Source: JBPCOB01 sp051000715
GTDB taxonomy: Bacteria > Actinomycetota > Actinomycetes > JALYNC01
Reading direction: 5' to 3'
Length of the DNA: 6,079 nt
NCBI GenBank assembly: GCA_051000715.1
Contig: JBPCOB010000208.1
Location: forward strand, 1 to 6,079
Shown here: positions 1 through 5,081 of the stretch, one piece after another
How positions within the stretch are numbered: position 1 is the first letter of the stretch
How the letters are laid out: every line of letters begins with the position of its first letter
The notes under the pieces: model-generated
The model's input: only the letters and a program-made list of their open reading frames with translations
Database searches by the model: none
Told to the model about the DNA's origin: nothing
Position numbers and translations under genes: made by a program

Positions 1-78
1 GCTGCCGGCCGTGCCGTGACCGGTAACGTTCGAGGGGCGCGTTCACCACTCTGACCGGCACGTCGCGCGTAGTGGGGC

Positions 79-461
79 ATGGCCGAGCGGGTCGCAGTTA
101 GAGAGATCTCCAACGAGGAGGGCAGGAAGCTCCTCTCGATCGTCCGAAGTGGATCGGGGTCGGTCGTGCGGTGGCAAAGAGCCCAGATCGTGCTGTGAAG
201 CGCCCATCTGTCGACGAAGACCGGCGCCCGGGTGGGCGAGTGGGCGAGAGCCAACAACGTCGAGCTCGCCTACACCCCGCACGCCAGCTGGTCAACCGCA
301 TCGAGGCCCAGTTCACCGCGCTGCGCCACTTCTGTCTCGACGGCACGGACCACGAGAGCCACGCCCAGGCCTTCTTGATCCGGCGCTACATCGCCTGGCG
401 CAACCGGCACGCGCAGGATCGAATGCTGCGTGAGGTGGTCAAGCGCGCAAACGTTGCCTGA
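79..461 (+). pseudogene. IS630-family transposase remnant (internal deletion plus frameshift)
   Basis: Two pieces of one IS630-type DDE transposase are visible. The first, from the ATG at 79, reads MAERVAVREISNEEGRKLL and continues to RWQRAQIVL before a TGA at 196-198; this matches the N-terminal start of actinobacterial IS630 transposases. The second starts right after the stop with HLSTKTGARVGEWA and NNVELAYTP, then shifts by one base near 291 (the family's W-L-N-R-I-E reads through only if a base is restored) and continues as NRIEAQFTALRHF to KRANVA with a TGA at 459-461. The helix-turn-helix and the first catalytic aspartates, roughly two thirds of a usual protein of about 350 residues, are missing; only the last catalytic acid (the E of NRIEAQ) remains. 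AGA codons at residues 8 and 34 are unlike the neighbouring genes. The element cannot encode an active transposase. No terminal inverted repeats could be recognised. Confidence 0.88.
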
Positions 462-488
462 CGCGGCACTAGGTCGCCGGCTACCGCT

Positions 489-839
489 CTAGGCGCTCTT
501 CTTGGTCGAGGCCCCGACGCGCAGGGCCGCGAGCCGCTCGGCCAGAACCTCCTCGAGGTCCTCGGTGGTGCGCCGCTCCATCAGCATGTCCCAGTGCGTG
601 CGGGCCGGCTTGCCCTTCTTGGCCTCCGGTTCCTCCCCATCGCGCATCAGCGCCGTGGCGCCGCAGACGCGGCACTCCCACGTCGCCGGGACCTCGGCCT
701 CGACCGCGAACGGTACGCCGAAGGAGTGGCCGTGCGGGCAGTCATAACTCACCTGCTGGCGCGGCGCCAGATCGGTGTTGCGGTCAGTCTCGTAGCTCAC
801 GCCACCGAGGCGGGTGCCTCGTAGCACACGCTCGCCCAT
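489..839 (-). CDS. rbpA: RNA polymerase-binding protein RbpA
   Basis: 116-residue RbpA, an actinobacterial transcription factor that binds RNA polymerase and the principal sigma factor and helps open-complex formation; in the family it is also linked to stress and basal rifampicin tolerance. Visible parts: N-terminal tail with VLRGTRLGGVSYE (residues 5-17); a zinc-binding core with C34, H38, C56 and C59 (DCPHGHSF and ECRVCG), the same spacing as the zinc ligands described for Streptomyces RbpA; a basic linker with KKGKPAR (74-80); and a C-terminal sigma-interaction helix region starting at THWDMLMERR (81-90). Length is normal for the family. The ATG at 839 was chosen over in-frame starts further upstream because the homology begins there and a GGGGAGG ribosome binding site lies 7 nt upstream. 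The gene appears to be monocistronic; a transposase remnant lies immediately downstream and no terminator is evident. Confidence 0.97.
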   Translation of the reverse strand: MGERVLRGTRLGGVSYETDRNTDLAPRQQVSYDCPHGHSFGVPFAVEAEVPATWECRVCGATALMRDGEEPEAKKGKPARTHWDMLMERRTTEDLEEVLAERLAALRVGASTKKSA

Positions 840-846
840 GATGTTG

Positions 847-853
847 CCTCCCC
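847..853 (-). promoter_or_regulatory. Ribosome binding site of rbpA
   Basis: On the minus strand GGGGAGG ends 7 nt before the ATG at 839. This near-perfect Shine-Dalgarno sequence decides the start of rbpA against the longer in-frame reading that goes back to 1019. Confidence 0.85.
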
Positions 854-879
854 GGGCGGTAGAAAGGATCTGCACGGAC

Positions 880-906
880 AACGAGCGAGTTGGGTGCAGG
901 ATTCCC
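880..906 (-). promoter_or_regulatory. SigR/SigH-type (thiol-stress ECF sigma) promoter of rbpA
   Basis: Read on the minus strand, GGGAAT (906-901) is followed by exactly 18 nt and then GTT (882-880). This matches the GGAAT-N18-GTT consensus recognised by actinobacterial SigR/SigH-class ECF sigma factors without mismatch. The -10 element lies about 40 nt upstream of the rbpA start codon, giving a short leader of roughly 30 nt that contains the ribosome binding site. Streptomyces rbpA is an established member of the SigR regulon, so the position and family agree. The transcription start site itself is inferred. Confidence 0.85.
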
Positions 907-1186
907 TGCCGGCCGGCCCATCGGCGCGAACATCGTCCGACTGAGCAAACTGTTGCCCCACTGTTACACGAACGTTGACGCCCCAGCGGCCACCGAGGTT
1001 GTCCACGGATGCAAGACATGCGTGACCGCGACGGTCATCGCCTCGCAACGCCGATAATGAGCATTACGTCAAGTTGACCGCTCACCCGGTGACCCCGGCA
1101 GTCGTTCGTACGCCACCATCAGGCGAGCAGCGAAGCCAAGCTCGCCGGTGCAACCTGCCGCGGGAGTACCGGTGGAGCGCCCAGCA
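907..1186. other. Intergenic region between rbpA promoter and pseudogenes
   Basis: No convincing gene in either strand: open frames here are short, lack ribosome binding sites and resemble no family I know. Contents noted: a DnaA-box-like 9-mer TTGTCCACG at 999-1007 (one mismatch to the actinobacterial TTGTCCACA), and an AT-rich patch with two neighbouring palindromes at 1055-1078. The right end may contain unrecognisable remains of the missing N-terminal part of the DinB-like gene that follows. Confidence 0.5.
1055..1078. repeat. Two adjacent short palindromes in an AT-rich patch
   Basis: TAATG-AG-CATTA at 1055-1066 is followed, one base later, by GTCAA-G-TTGAC at 1068-1078. Both are perfect two-arm palindromes, in the most AT-rich stretch of an otherwise GC-rich region. 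They could be an operator for dimeric regulators or part of a lost promoter, but no gene start with a ribosome binding site lies close by. The overlapping GATAAT (1053-1058) looks like a -10 box but has no matching -35 element at the usual distance. Confidence 0.35.
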
Positions 1187-1357
1187 GGGGTGGACTTACG
1201 GCCGTCGCTCGATGCAGTCCTCGAGTTGCGCCGCGCCCGGATGTCCACCGTCCGCGAGGTCGTCGGGGGTCTGACCGACGCGTCGCTGGCCGGTCACACC
1301 GAGCCCGTCGAAGGCCCCGGTTGGCCGGAGCCCCGCAGCTATCCGGTGCGTGAGTGC
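1187..1357 (+). pseudogene. DinB-family protein fragment
   Basis: The reading frame gives GVDLRPSLDAVLELRRARM, then STVREVVGGLTDASLAGHTE and a WPEPRSYPVREC tract. This pattern (SLDEVLALRAxRMATVRxxL, then a loop with PEP and VREC) is typical of the middle to C-terminal half of actinobacterial DinB-like, metal-dependent-hydrolase-fold proteins. The expected continuation, NEEWEHRLYAERDL, which carries a metal-binding histidine, is absent: after VREC the sequence becomes a different protein. The N-terminal half is also missing and no plausible start codon with a ribosome binding site precedes it. The fragment is therefore judged non-functional. The family assignment rests on motif recall and could be wrong in detail. 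Confidence 0.6.
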
Positions 1358-1560
1358 CACAGTGCGGCCGGGCGCCGCCTGGTGCTGCCAATAGTCGACG
1401 ACGCACAGTACGTCGTCATCGACCTCGACTGCGACACCGCCGACCACGCCGCGTCGTTCCTGCACTTCCTGCAGAAGAGGTTTGGGCCTCGTCACACCCC
1501 GCTCCTGCGCTCGCCGGCGCGCCGAGAACCGCGGTCCTCGAGGTCGTCGACCTGCCGTGA
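1358..1560 (+). pseudogene. C-terminal fragment of a small conserved protein, frameshifted
   Basis: Joined directly to the DinB-like fragment in the same frame. It begins around RRLVLPIVDDAQYVVIDLD and continues CDTADHAASFLHFLQ; the frame then has to change by one base near 1471-1480 to continue as EEVWASSHPAPALAG and end APRTAVLEVVDLP with a TGA at 1558-1560. The pattern VDDxxYVxIDLDFDTxxEAxxFLxxL...VLEVV resembles the C-terminal half of small actinobacterial proteins of a ferredoxin-like, antibiotic-monooxygenase-like type, usually about 100 residues. Their N-terminal half is not here. Function unknown. The good conservation after the frame change argues for recent decay, or for a sequencing error at the shift point; the missing N-terminal half cannot be explained by an error. 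Confidence 0.6.
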
Positions 1561-1629
1561 ACGCCAACCTCGCTCGAGGTAGCAGCGGGCGTATCTGGTT
1601 CACCAGGAGCGGGCTGAGGGCCGCAATCG

Positions 1630-2010
1630 TCACACTGCTCGTACGGGTAGATGCGGATCAAGGTATTTCAGATCTGCTGGATCGCTCGTGATGACTGCCT
1701 GGCGGCGCTCTCGCGCGCATATCACCACGCTGGCGTCCACGACGTCCCGTGCACCCGCGCGACCTAACAGCACGCCGACCGCCCGAGCCGTTTGGTGGTC
1801 CAGCGGTACCACCGAGGTCTCGGGGGCGGAGAGCAGGCTGGCCAGCCGCGTTTGGCGTTGGCCACCGCGCCACGCCTGCCCGACGACACCGGCCGGGATG
1901 CTGACGACGGCATCAGGTTCGGTCGCGATGCGTTGCAACAGGGCGGTGACACGCGTGTCACCGCGATCGAGCCCGATCAACGCTCCAGTGTCCAGCGTGA
2001 CGCCCCTCAC
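1630..2010 (-). CDS. PIN-domain toxin, VapC-like
   Basis: 126-residue PIN-domain protein, the expected size for a VapC-type ribonuclease toxin. Motif I is LDTGALIGLDR with D7; the C-terminal acidic cluster is in RDVVDASVVICAR (D89/D92) and ITSDPADL (D110). The usual second acidic residue lies in the segment PAGVVGQAWRGG, where Q45 occupies the place where most VapC proteins have glutamate. Related actinobacterial PIN proteins appear to share this Q, so it may be a subfamily trait rather than inactivation. The start is a GTG at 2010 that overlaps the antitoxin stop (GTGA, 4 nt), indicating translational coupling, with antitoxin made first. The partner is the upstream ribbon-helix-helix protein. 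Likely role: Mg-dependent cleavage of RNA, held in check by the antitoxin; the RNA target cannot be predicted. Confidence 0.85.
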   Translation of the reverse strand: MRGVTLDTGALIGLDRGDTRVTALLQRIATEPDAVVSIPAGVVGQAWRGGQRQTRLASLLSAPETSVVPLDHQTARAVGVLLGRAGARDVVDASVVICARERRQAVITSDPADLKYLDPHLPVRAV

Positions 2011-2243
2011 TGAGACAGCCCCAGGACCTCATCCGCCCACGCGTAGTCCTCCGCGGACGGCTCACCATGCTGACTGATGAGTTCGGCCACCAGCGCGGTT
2101 AGTGACTCGGTGCGCTCGCGGTGCGCCAGTGCGTCCGAGACATACGCTGACACGCTTGCCGCGCGACCTTCCGCCACAGCGCGCCGAGCCGCCTCGATCT
2201 GGTCTCTAGGTAGCGAAACCGCGATCTTGCCACTAGTGCTCAT
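2007..2243 (-). CDS. Ribbon-helix-helix antitoxin, VapB-like
   Basis: 78-residue protein immediately upstream of, and overlapping, the PIN toxin. The N-terminal part KIAVSLPRDQIEAARRAV followed by SVSAYVSDALAHR (about residues 6-43) fits a CopG/MetJ-type ribbon-helix-helix: a beta strand for DNA contact, then two helices. The acidic C-terminal tail, with AELISQHGEPSAEDYAWAD and VLGL (about 51-76), is the probable toxin-binding segment. The ATG at 2243 was chosen because the RHH strand begins a few residues later and no closer ATG/GTG exists upstream in frame; reading further back would enter the VOC gene. No Shine-Dalgarno sequence precedes this ATG, and TATGAC lies 6 nt upstream, so a leaderless message is plausible. 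Autoregulation by antitoxin or complex is typical of such modules and is inferred here. Confidence 0.85.
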   Translation of the reverse strand: MSTSGKIAVSLPRDQIEAARRAVAEGRAASVSAYVSDALAHRERTESLTALVAELISQHGEPSAEDYAWADEVLGLSQ

Positions 2244-2257
2244 ACCCAAGTCATACC
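2240..2257 (-). promoter_or_regulatory. Candidate promoter/operator of the toxin-antitoxin pair
   Basis: On the minus strand the 7-mer GGTATGA occurs twice, at 2257-2251 and 2246-2240, start to start 11 bp apart, about one helical turn. The second copy contains the ATG of the antitoxin. The first contains TATGAC, a possible -10 box placed for transcription starting at the A of the ATG. No good -35 element is seen. Ribbon-helix-helix antitoxins often bind short tandem sites over their own promoter; that this is such a site is inference. Confidence 0.4.
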
Positions 2258-2277
2258 GTCGTTCGTCGCTCCCAAAC

Positions 2278-2634
2278 TCACTGCTCGCGGGCACGCAGGA
2301 CGCAGAACTCGTTGCCCTCCGGATCGGCGAGCACGACCCACGTCTTGTCGTCGCCTTGGCCGACGTCGACCCGGCGGGCACCGAGACCGATCAGCCGGTC
2401 GACCTCGGCGTCGCGGTCGTCCGGGTTGAGGTCGATGTGCAGTCGATTCTTCACCGTCTTGTTCTCCGGCACCGGCACGAAGACCAGTGCGGGATAGGTG
2501 TCCTCGTCCTGCGCTATCACGACCTCGTCCGACGCCTCGTACACAACCTCGTAGTCGAAGACGGCGGCCCAGAAGCGCGCCAGCGCAGCAGGATCTTTCG
2601 CGTCGATGACGACGGTGTACCAGCGACTGCTCAT
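2278..2634 (-). CDS. VOC superfamily (glyoxalase-like) protein
   Basis: 118-residue single-subunit vicinal-oxygen-chelate protein of the glyoxalase-like type common in actinobacteria. Visible: first beta-alpha unit with WYTVVIDAKDPAALARFWAAV (split as residues 5-25), the central RLHIDLNPDD (64-73) with H66, and the C-terminal VVLADPEGNEFCVL (100-113) with E109; H66 and E109 are the candidate metal ligands. Substrate is not predictable: family members include glyoxalase, bleomycin-resistance and many uncharacterised proteins. The ATG at 2634 fits the family N-terminus; an in-frame ATG at 2643 would add three residues, and neither has a clear ribosome binding site. It points away from the HAD gene and is followed 34 bp later by the antitoxin gene on the same strand, so read-through into the toxin-antitoxin pair is possible. 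Confidence 0.88.
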   Translation of the reverse strand: MSSRWYTVVIDAKDPAALARFWAAVFDYEVVYEASDEVVIAQDEDTYPALVFVPVPENKTVKNRLHIDLNPDDRDAEVDRLIGLGARRVDVGQGDDKTWVVLADPEGNEFCVLRAREQ

Positions 2635-2668
2635 GCTCGGCATCGTGCCGCAGGTTGCCCCGCGGCGT

Positions 2669-2674
2669 GAGAGG
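2669..2674 (+). promoter_or_regulatory. Ribosome binding site of the HAD-family gene
   Basis: GAGAGG followed by a 9-nt spacer and GTG at 2684. It supports the GTG start over an in-frame ATG at 2606 that would place 26 extra, non-conserved residues inside the divergent VOC gene. Confidence 0.65.
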
Positions 2675-2683
2675 TTTTCTGGC

Positions 2684-3166
2684 GTGCCGCCACCGCGACC
2701 GATCGCCGTGCTGGACATCGACGGCGTGCTGGCCGACGTGCGGCACCGCCTGCACTTCCTCGAGCGCTCGCCCAAGAACTGGGACGGGTTCTTCGCGGGT
2801 ATTCCCGCCGACCCGCCGTTGGAGGTCGGCTTGGCGCTCGCCCAGGAGCTGGCGCGCGAGCACGAGATCGTCTACCTGACCGGCCGGCCGGAGCGCACCC
2901 GTGCCGACACCGAGTCCTGGCTCGGCCAGCATGCCCTGCCGCCCGGCCGGCTGCTCATGCGTCGGGACGGCGACCGCCGGCCGGCCCGGATGGCCAAGCC
3001 GGCGCTGCTACGGCGGCTGGGTGGCGAGGCCACCGTGGCGGTCGTGGTCGACGACGACCCTGCCGTGTGCGACACGTTGCGAGCCGCTGGCTGGCCGGTG
3101 CTGCAGGCCGACTGGGTGACCCGGCCGCCGACACTGAACCGGGAGCAGGAGCGGGGACGAACCTGA
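2684..3166 (+). CDS. HAD-superfamily phosphatase-like protein (PNKP phosphatase type)
   Basis: 160-residue stand-alone HAD protein. Motif I is AVLDIDGVLADVRHR with nucleophile D11 and acid/base D13; motif II is VYLTGRPERTR with T66; a lysine (K105 in ARMAKPALLR) fits motif III; and VAVVVDDDPAVC (D123-D125) is motif IV, which binds Mg. All catalytic positions are present, so an active phosphohydrolase is likely. The DxDGVLADxxHRL start and LTGRPE resemble the phosphatase domain of polynucleotide-kinase-3'-phosphatase-like and related small actinobacterial proteins; the substrate is not known. The WDGFFAGIPADPP stretch is the small cap between motifs I and II. A GTG start is used. The last 15 or so residues are charged and probably disordered. 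It is divergent from the VOC gene with about 49 bp between starts. Confidence 0.88.
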   Translation: MPPPRPIAVLDIDGVLADVRHRLHFLERSPKNWDGFFAGIPADPPLEVGLALAQELAREHEIVYLTGRPERTRADTESWLGQHALPPGRLLMRRDGDRRPARMAKPALLRRLGGEATVAVVVDDDPAVCDTLRAAGWPVLQADWVTRPPTLNREQERGRT

Positions 3167-3325
3167 GTTGTTGTCAGGTTGTTAACCGGTAAGCCGGCCG
3201 GCATGTCCGTGTCCACAACGGGCGTTATGGATTATGTGGATTGACTCCTGCCTGCCGACACTGCTCAGCAAGAGACCGCCCCCAAGTCCCGCGCACTTCT
3301 CGACCGTCGATGCGACGGAGGCACC
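3167..3325. other. Intergenic region upstream of DUF5999 gene
   Basis: 159 bp without a gene. It is locally AT-richer than its surroundings around 3224-3245, which suggests promoter DNA, but no convincing -35/-10 pair could be chosen. TTGTCA at 3171-3176 is a possible -35 without a good partner. The inverted repeat at 3212-3240 lies here. I see no U-tailed hairpin that would terminate the HAD gene. Confidence 0.5.
3209..3243. repeat. Inverted repeat TCCACA / TGTGGA with DnaA-box-like halves
   Basis: TCCACA at 3212-3217 and its complement TGTGGA at 3235-3240 are separated by 17 bp. Extended to 9-mers, the halves are GTGTCCACA (3209-3217) and, on the other strand, CAATCCACA (3243-3235), each one mismatch from the DnaA-box consensus YYRTCCACA. 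It may be a DnaA- or other regulator-binding site ahead of the DUF5999 gene, or chance. Confidence 0.35.
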
Positions 3326-3538
3326 ATGACCTGTTGGCACTCTCCGCCCTGCCCCGGCGCGGATGCCCCTGACCGCGACGCCGCCCGGGTGGTGGCCGGC
3401 CATCCCGAACAAGGATGGAGCCTGCTCTGCAACGGCGTCGTGTTCTTCGACGACACCGGCGAGCTGCTGCCGGACGGCCGGATGATCGGCCCTCGCCGGC
3501 CGGCCGGCCCCTCACGGTTCACCCCGAGCGCTGCCTAG
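3326..3538 (+). CDS. DUF5999 family protein
   Basis: 70-residue protein of a family found in actinobacteria and without known function. Recognisable core: CWHSPPCPGADAPDR at residues 3-17, then AARVVAGHPEQGWSLLCNGV and FFDDTGELLPDGR. C3, H5 and C9 together with H26 and C35 could bind a metal, but this is only a suggestion from their presence. The C-terminal tail after GRMIGPRRP is Pro/Ser-rich and probably disordered. The start is well supported by GGAGG at 3317-3321, 4 nt before the ATG. No signal peptide or membrane segment. The gene converges on gcvPB, with only 22 bp between the stop codons. Confidence 0.85.
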   Translation: MTCWHSPPCPGADAPDRDAARVVAGHPEQGWSLLCNGVVFFDDTGELLPDGRMIGPRRPAGPSRFTPSAA

Positions 3539-3560
3539 CCTCGGTCCCCTTTGCGGCGGC

Positions 3561-5081
3561 TCAGGCTTGCGGTGGCCGCCACCGTGGGATCAGCTGCCGG
3601 GCAGCCCGCGTCTCGTCCACCCGGCGCACCGACGCGCTGACCGGCGCGGCCTTGAGCGCCTGCGGGTTCGTCTCAGCCAGCCGGGCGAACTCCCGCATCA
3701 CCGCGGCGAACTCGTCGAGGGTCTCCCTCGATTCGGTCTCGGTCGGCTCGATCATCATCGCCTCCTCCACGATGAGCGGGAAGTAGACCGTCATCGGGTG
3801 GATCCGCCGGTCGATGAGCCCCTTGGCGAGGTCCAGGGCCCGTACGCCGTGCTGGCGCTTCTGCCGGCGGGCGGACAGCACGAACTCGTGCATCACCGGC
3901 CCGGGGTAGGGCAGGTCGTAGTCGTCGGTGAGCGAGGCGAGCAGGTAGTTGGCGTTGAGGACCGCCCGTTCGGACACCGCCCGCAGGCCGTCGCCGCCCA
4001 GACTGATCAGGTAGGAGTACGCCCGGACGTCGATGCCGATGTTGCCGTGCCAGCCGTGGACCCGGCCGATGGACTGCGGGTCGCGGTGCCAGCCGAAGCT
4101 GCCGTCATCGCGGCGGACCGGCCGCGGTCCGGGCAGGTACGCCGCCAGCTCCGAGGTCACCGCCACCGGCCCCGAACCCGGTCCCCCGCCGCCGTGCGGG
4201 GTGGCGAAGGTCTTGTGCAGGTTCATGTGAACGACGTCGAAGCCCATGTCGCCGGGGCGGGCCCGACCGAGGATCGCGTTGAAGTTCGCGCCGTCGTAGT
4301 AGAGCTTCGCGCCGACGCCGTGCAGCATCCGGGCGATCTCGGCGATGTTGCGCTCGAAGAGCCCCAGCGTGTTGGGGTTGGTCAGCATGAGCGCGGCCAC
4401 GTCGGAGTCGAGCAGCTTGTCCAGCGCCCCGAGGTCCACCAGGCCGTTGGCGTCCGACGGCACCTCGGCCACGTCGTAGCCGGCCAGCCGTACCGATGCC
4501 GGGTTCGTGCCGTGCGCGGCGTCCGGAATGATCACGCGCTGCCGCCGGTCGCCGCCCGCCTCGAACGCCGCCCGGATCACCATCAGCCCAGTCAGCTCAC
4601 CGGAGGCACCGGCAGCCGGCTGGAAGGTGACCGCGTCCATTCCGGTCAGCGTCGCCAGCCCCTGCTCCAGCGACCACAACAGCTCGAGGATTCCCTGAGT
4701 CTGGTCGACCGGCTGGGCCGGGTGCACCCGGGCGAAGCCGGGCAGCGCCGCCACCACCTCGGCCACCTTGGGGTTGTACTTCATCGTGCAGGACCCCAGC
4801 GGGTAGAACCCCTCGTCGATCGAGAAGTTCCGGTGCGCCAGCCTGGTGTAGTGGCTGACCAGGTCGCGCTCGGCCAGCTCGGGTAGCAGCGGTACGGCGG
4901 TGGTACGCAGCGCCGCCGGCACCCGCTCCCCCGCGCCGGCGGCTGCGATGCCGGTGGCGCGCAGCGTGGACGCGCGGCGGCCGGGCCGGGACCGCTCGAA
5001 AACCAGCGCCTCCGCCTGCGGTGTACCGGCACCGGCTCCGGTCAGTGTGCCGACGGCGTCCTCGGACGTGGTGTCGGTCAT
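3561..5081 (-). CDS. gcvPB: Glycine dehydrogenase (decarboxylating) subunit 2, GcvPB
   Basis: 506-residue catalytic subunit of the two-part P-protein of the glycine cleavage system. With GcvPA it uses pyridoxal phosphate to decarboxylate glycine and transfers the aminomethyl group to the lipoyl arm of H-protein in the cytoplasm. Visible: GFYPLGSCTMKYNPK (91-105), FQPAAGASGELTGL (153-166), IIPDAAHGTNPAS (184-196), YYDGANFNAI with D263 that pairs with the pyridine nitrogen, and the PLP-lysine site NLHKTFATPHGGGGPGSGP with K290. The C-terminal HPMTVYFPLIVEEAMMIEPTE (split at 428-448) is also typical. The ATG at 5081 overlaps the gcvPA stop (ATGA) with a G-rich ribosome binding site inside gcvPA; the longer open frame back to 5414 lies within gcvPA and is rejected. 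About 25 residues at the N-terminus, Gly/Ala/Thr-rich, precede the conserved LVFERSRPGRR and look like a lineage extension. Confidence 0.97.
   Translation of the reverse strand: MTDTTSEDAVGTLTGAGAGTPQAEALVFERSRPGRRASTLRATGIAAAGAGERVPAALRTTAVPLLPELAERDLVSHYTRLAHRNFSIDEGFYPLGSCTMKYNPKVAEVVAALPGFARVHPAQPVDQTQGILELLWSLEQGLATLTGMDAVTFQPAAGASGELTGLMVIRAAFEAGGDRRQRVIIPDAAHGTNPASVRLAGYDVAEVPSDANGLVDLGALDKLLDSDVAALMLTNPNTLGLFERNIAEIARMLHGVGAKLYYDGANFNAILGRARPGDMGFDVVHMNLHKTFATPHGGGGPGSGPVAVTSELAAYLPGPRPVRRDDGSFGWHRDPQSIGRVHGWHGNIGIDVRAYSYLISLGGDGLRAVSERAVLNANYLLASLTDDYDLPYPGPVMHEFVLSARRQKRQHGVRALDLAKGLIDRRIHPMTVYFPLIVEEAMMIEPTETESRETLDEFAAVMREFARLAETNPQALKAAPVSASVRRVDETRAARQLIPRWRPPQA

Noticed and set aside
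1..488. Terminal inverted repeats or target-site duplication of the IS630 remnant
   Set aside because: Only short GC-rich matches such as GCCGGC were found, which are expected by chance in this composition.
840..1019. Longer RbpA with 60 extra N-terminal residues
   Set aside because: It would include the promoter and ribosome binding site and has no similarity to RbpA; the family starts at MGERVLRG.
1567..1606. Small hairpins CCTCG-CT-CGAGG and CTGGT-TC-ACCAG as a terminator for the toxin gene
   Set aside because: Stems are only 5 bp with 2-nt loops and no T-tract follows in the right orientation, so termination cannot be supported.
2606..2683. ATG start at 2606 for the HAD protein
   Set aside because: It overlaps the 5' end of the divergent VOC gene and adds non-conserved residues; GTG 2684 has a ribosome binding site.
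3496..3506. GCCGGCCGGCC repeated at about 908-918, 3192-3201 and 3496-3506
   Set aside because: Self-complementary GC runs are frequent in such a high-GC genome and their spacing shows no pattern.
3567..4886. Long plus-strand open frame of 439 codons opposite gcvPB
   Set aside because: It is the antisense shadow of a GC-rich gene; its composition is Arg/Val/Gly/His-rich without family motifs, while the minus strand gives a clear GcvPB.
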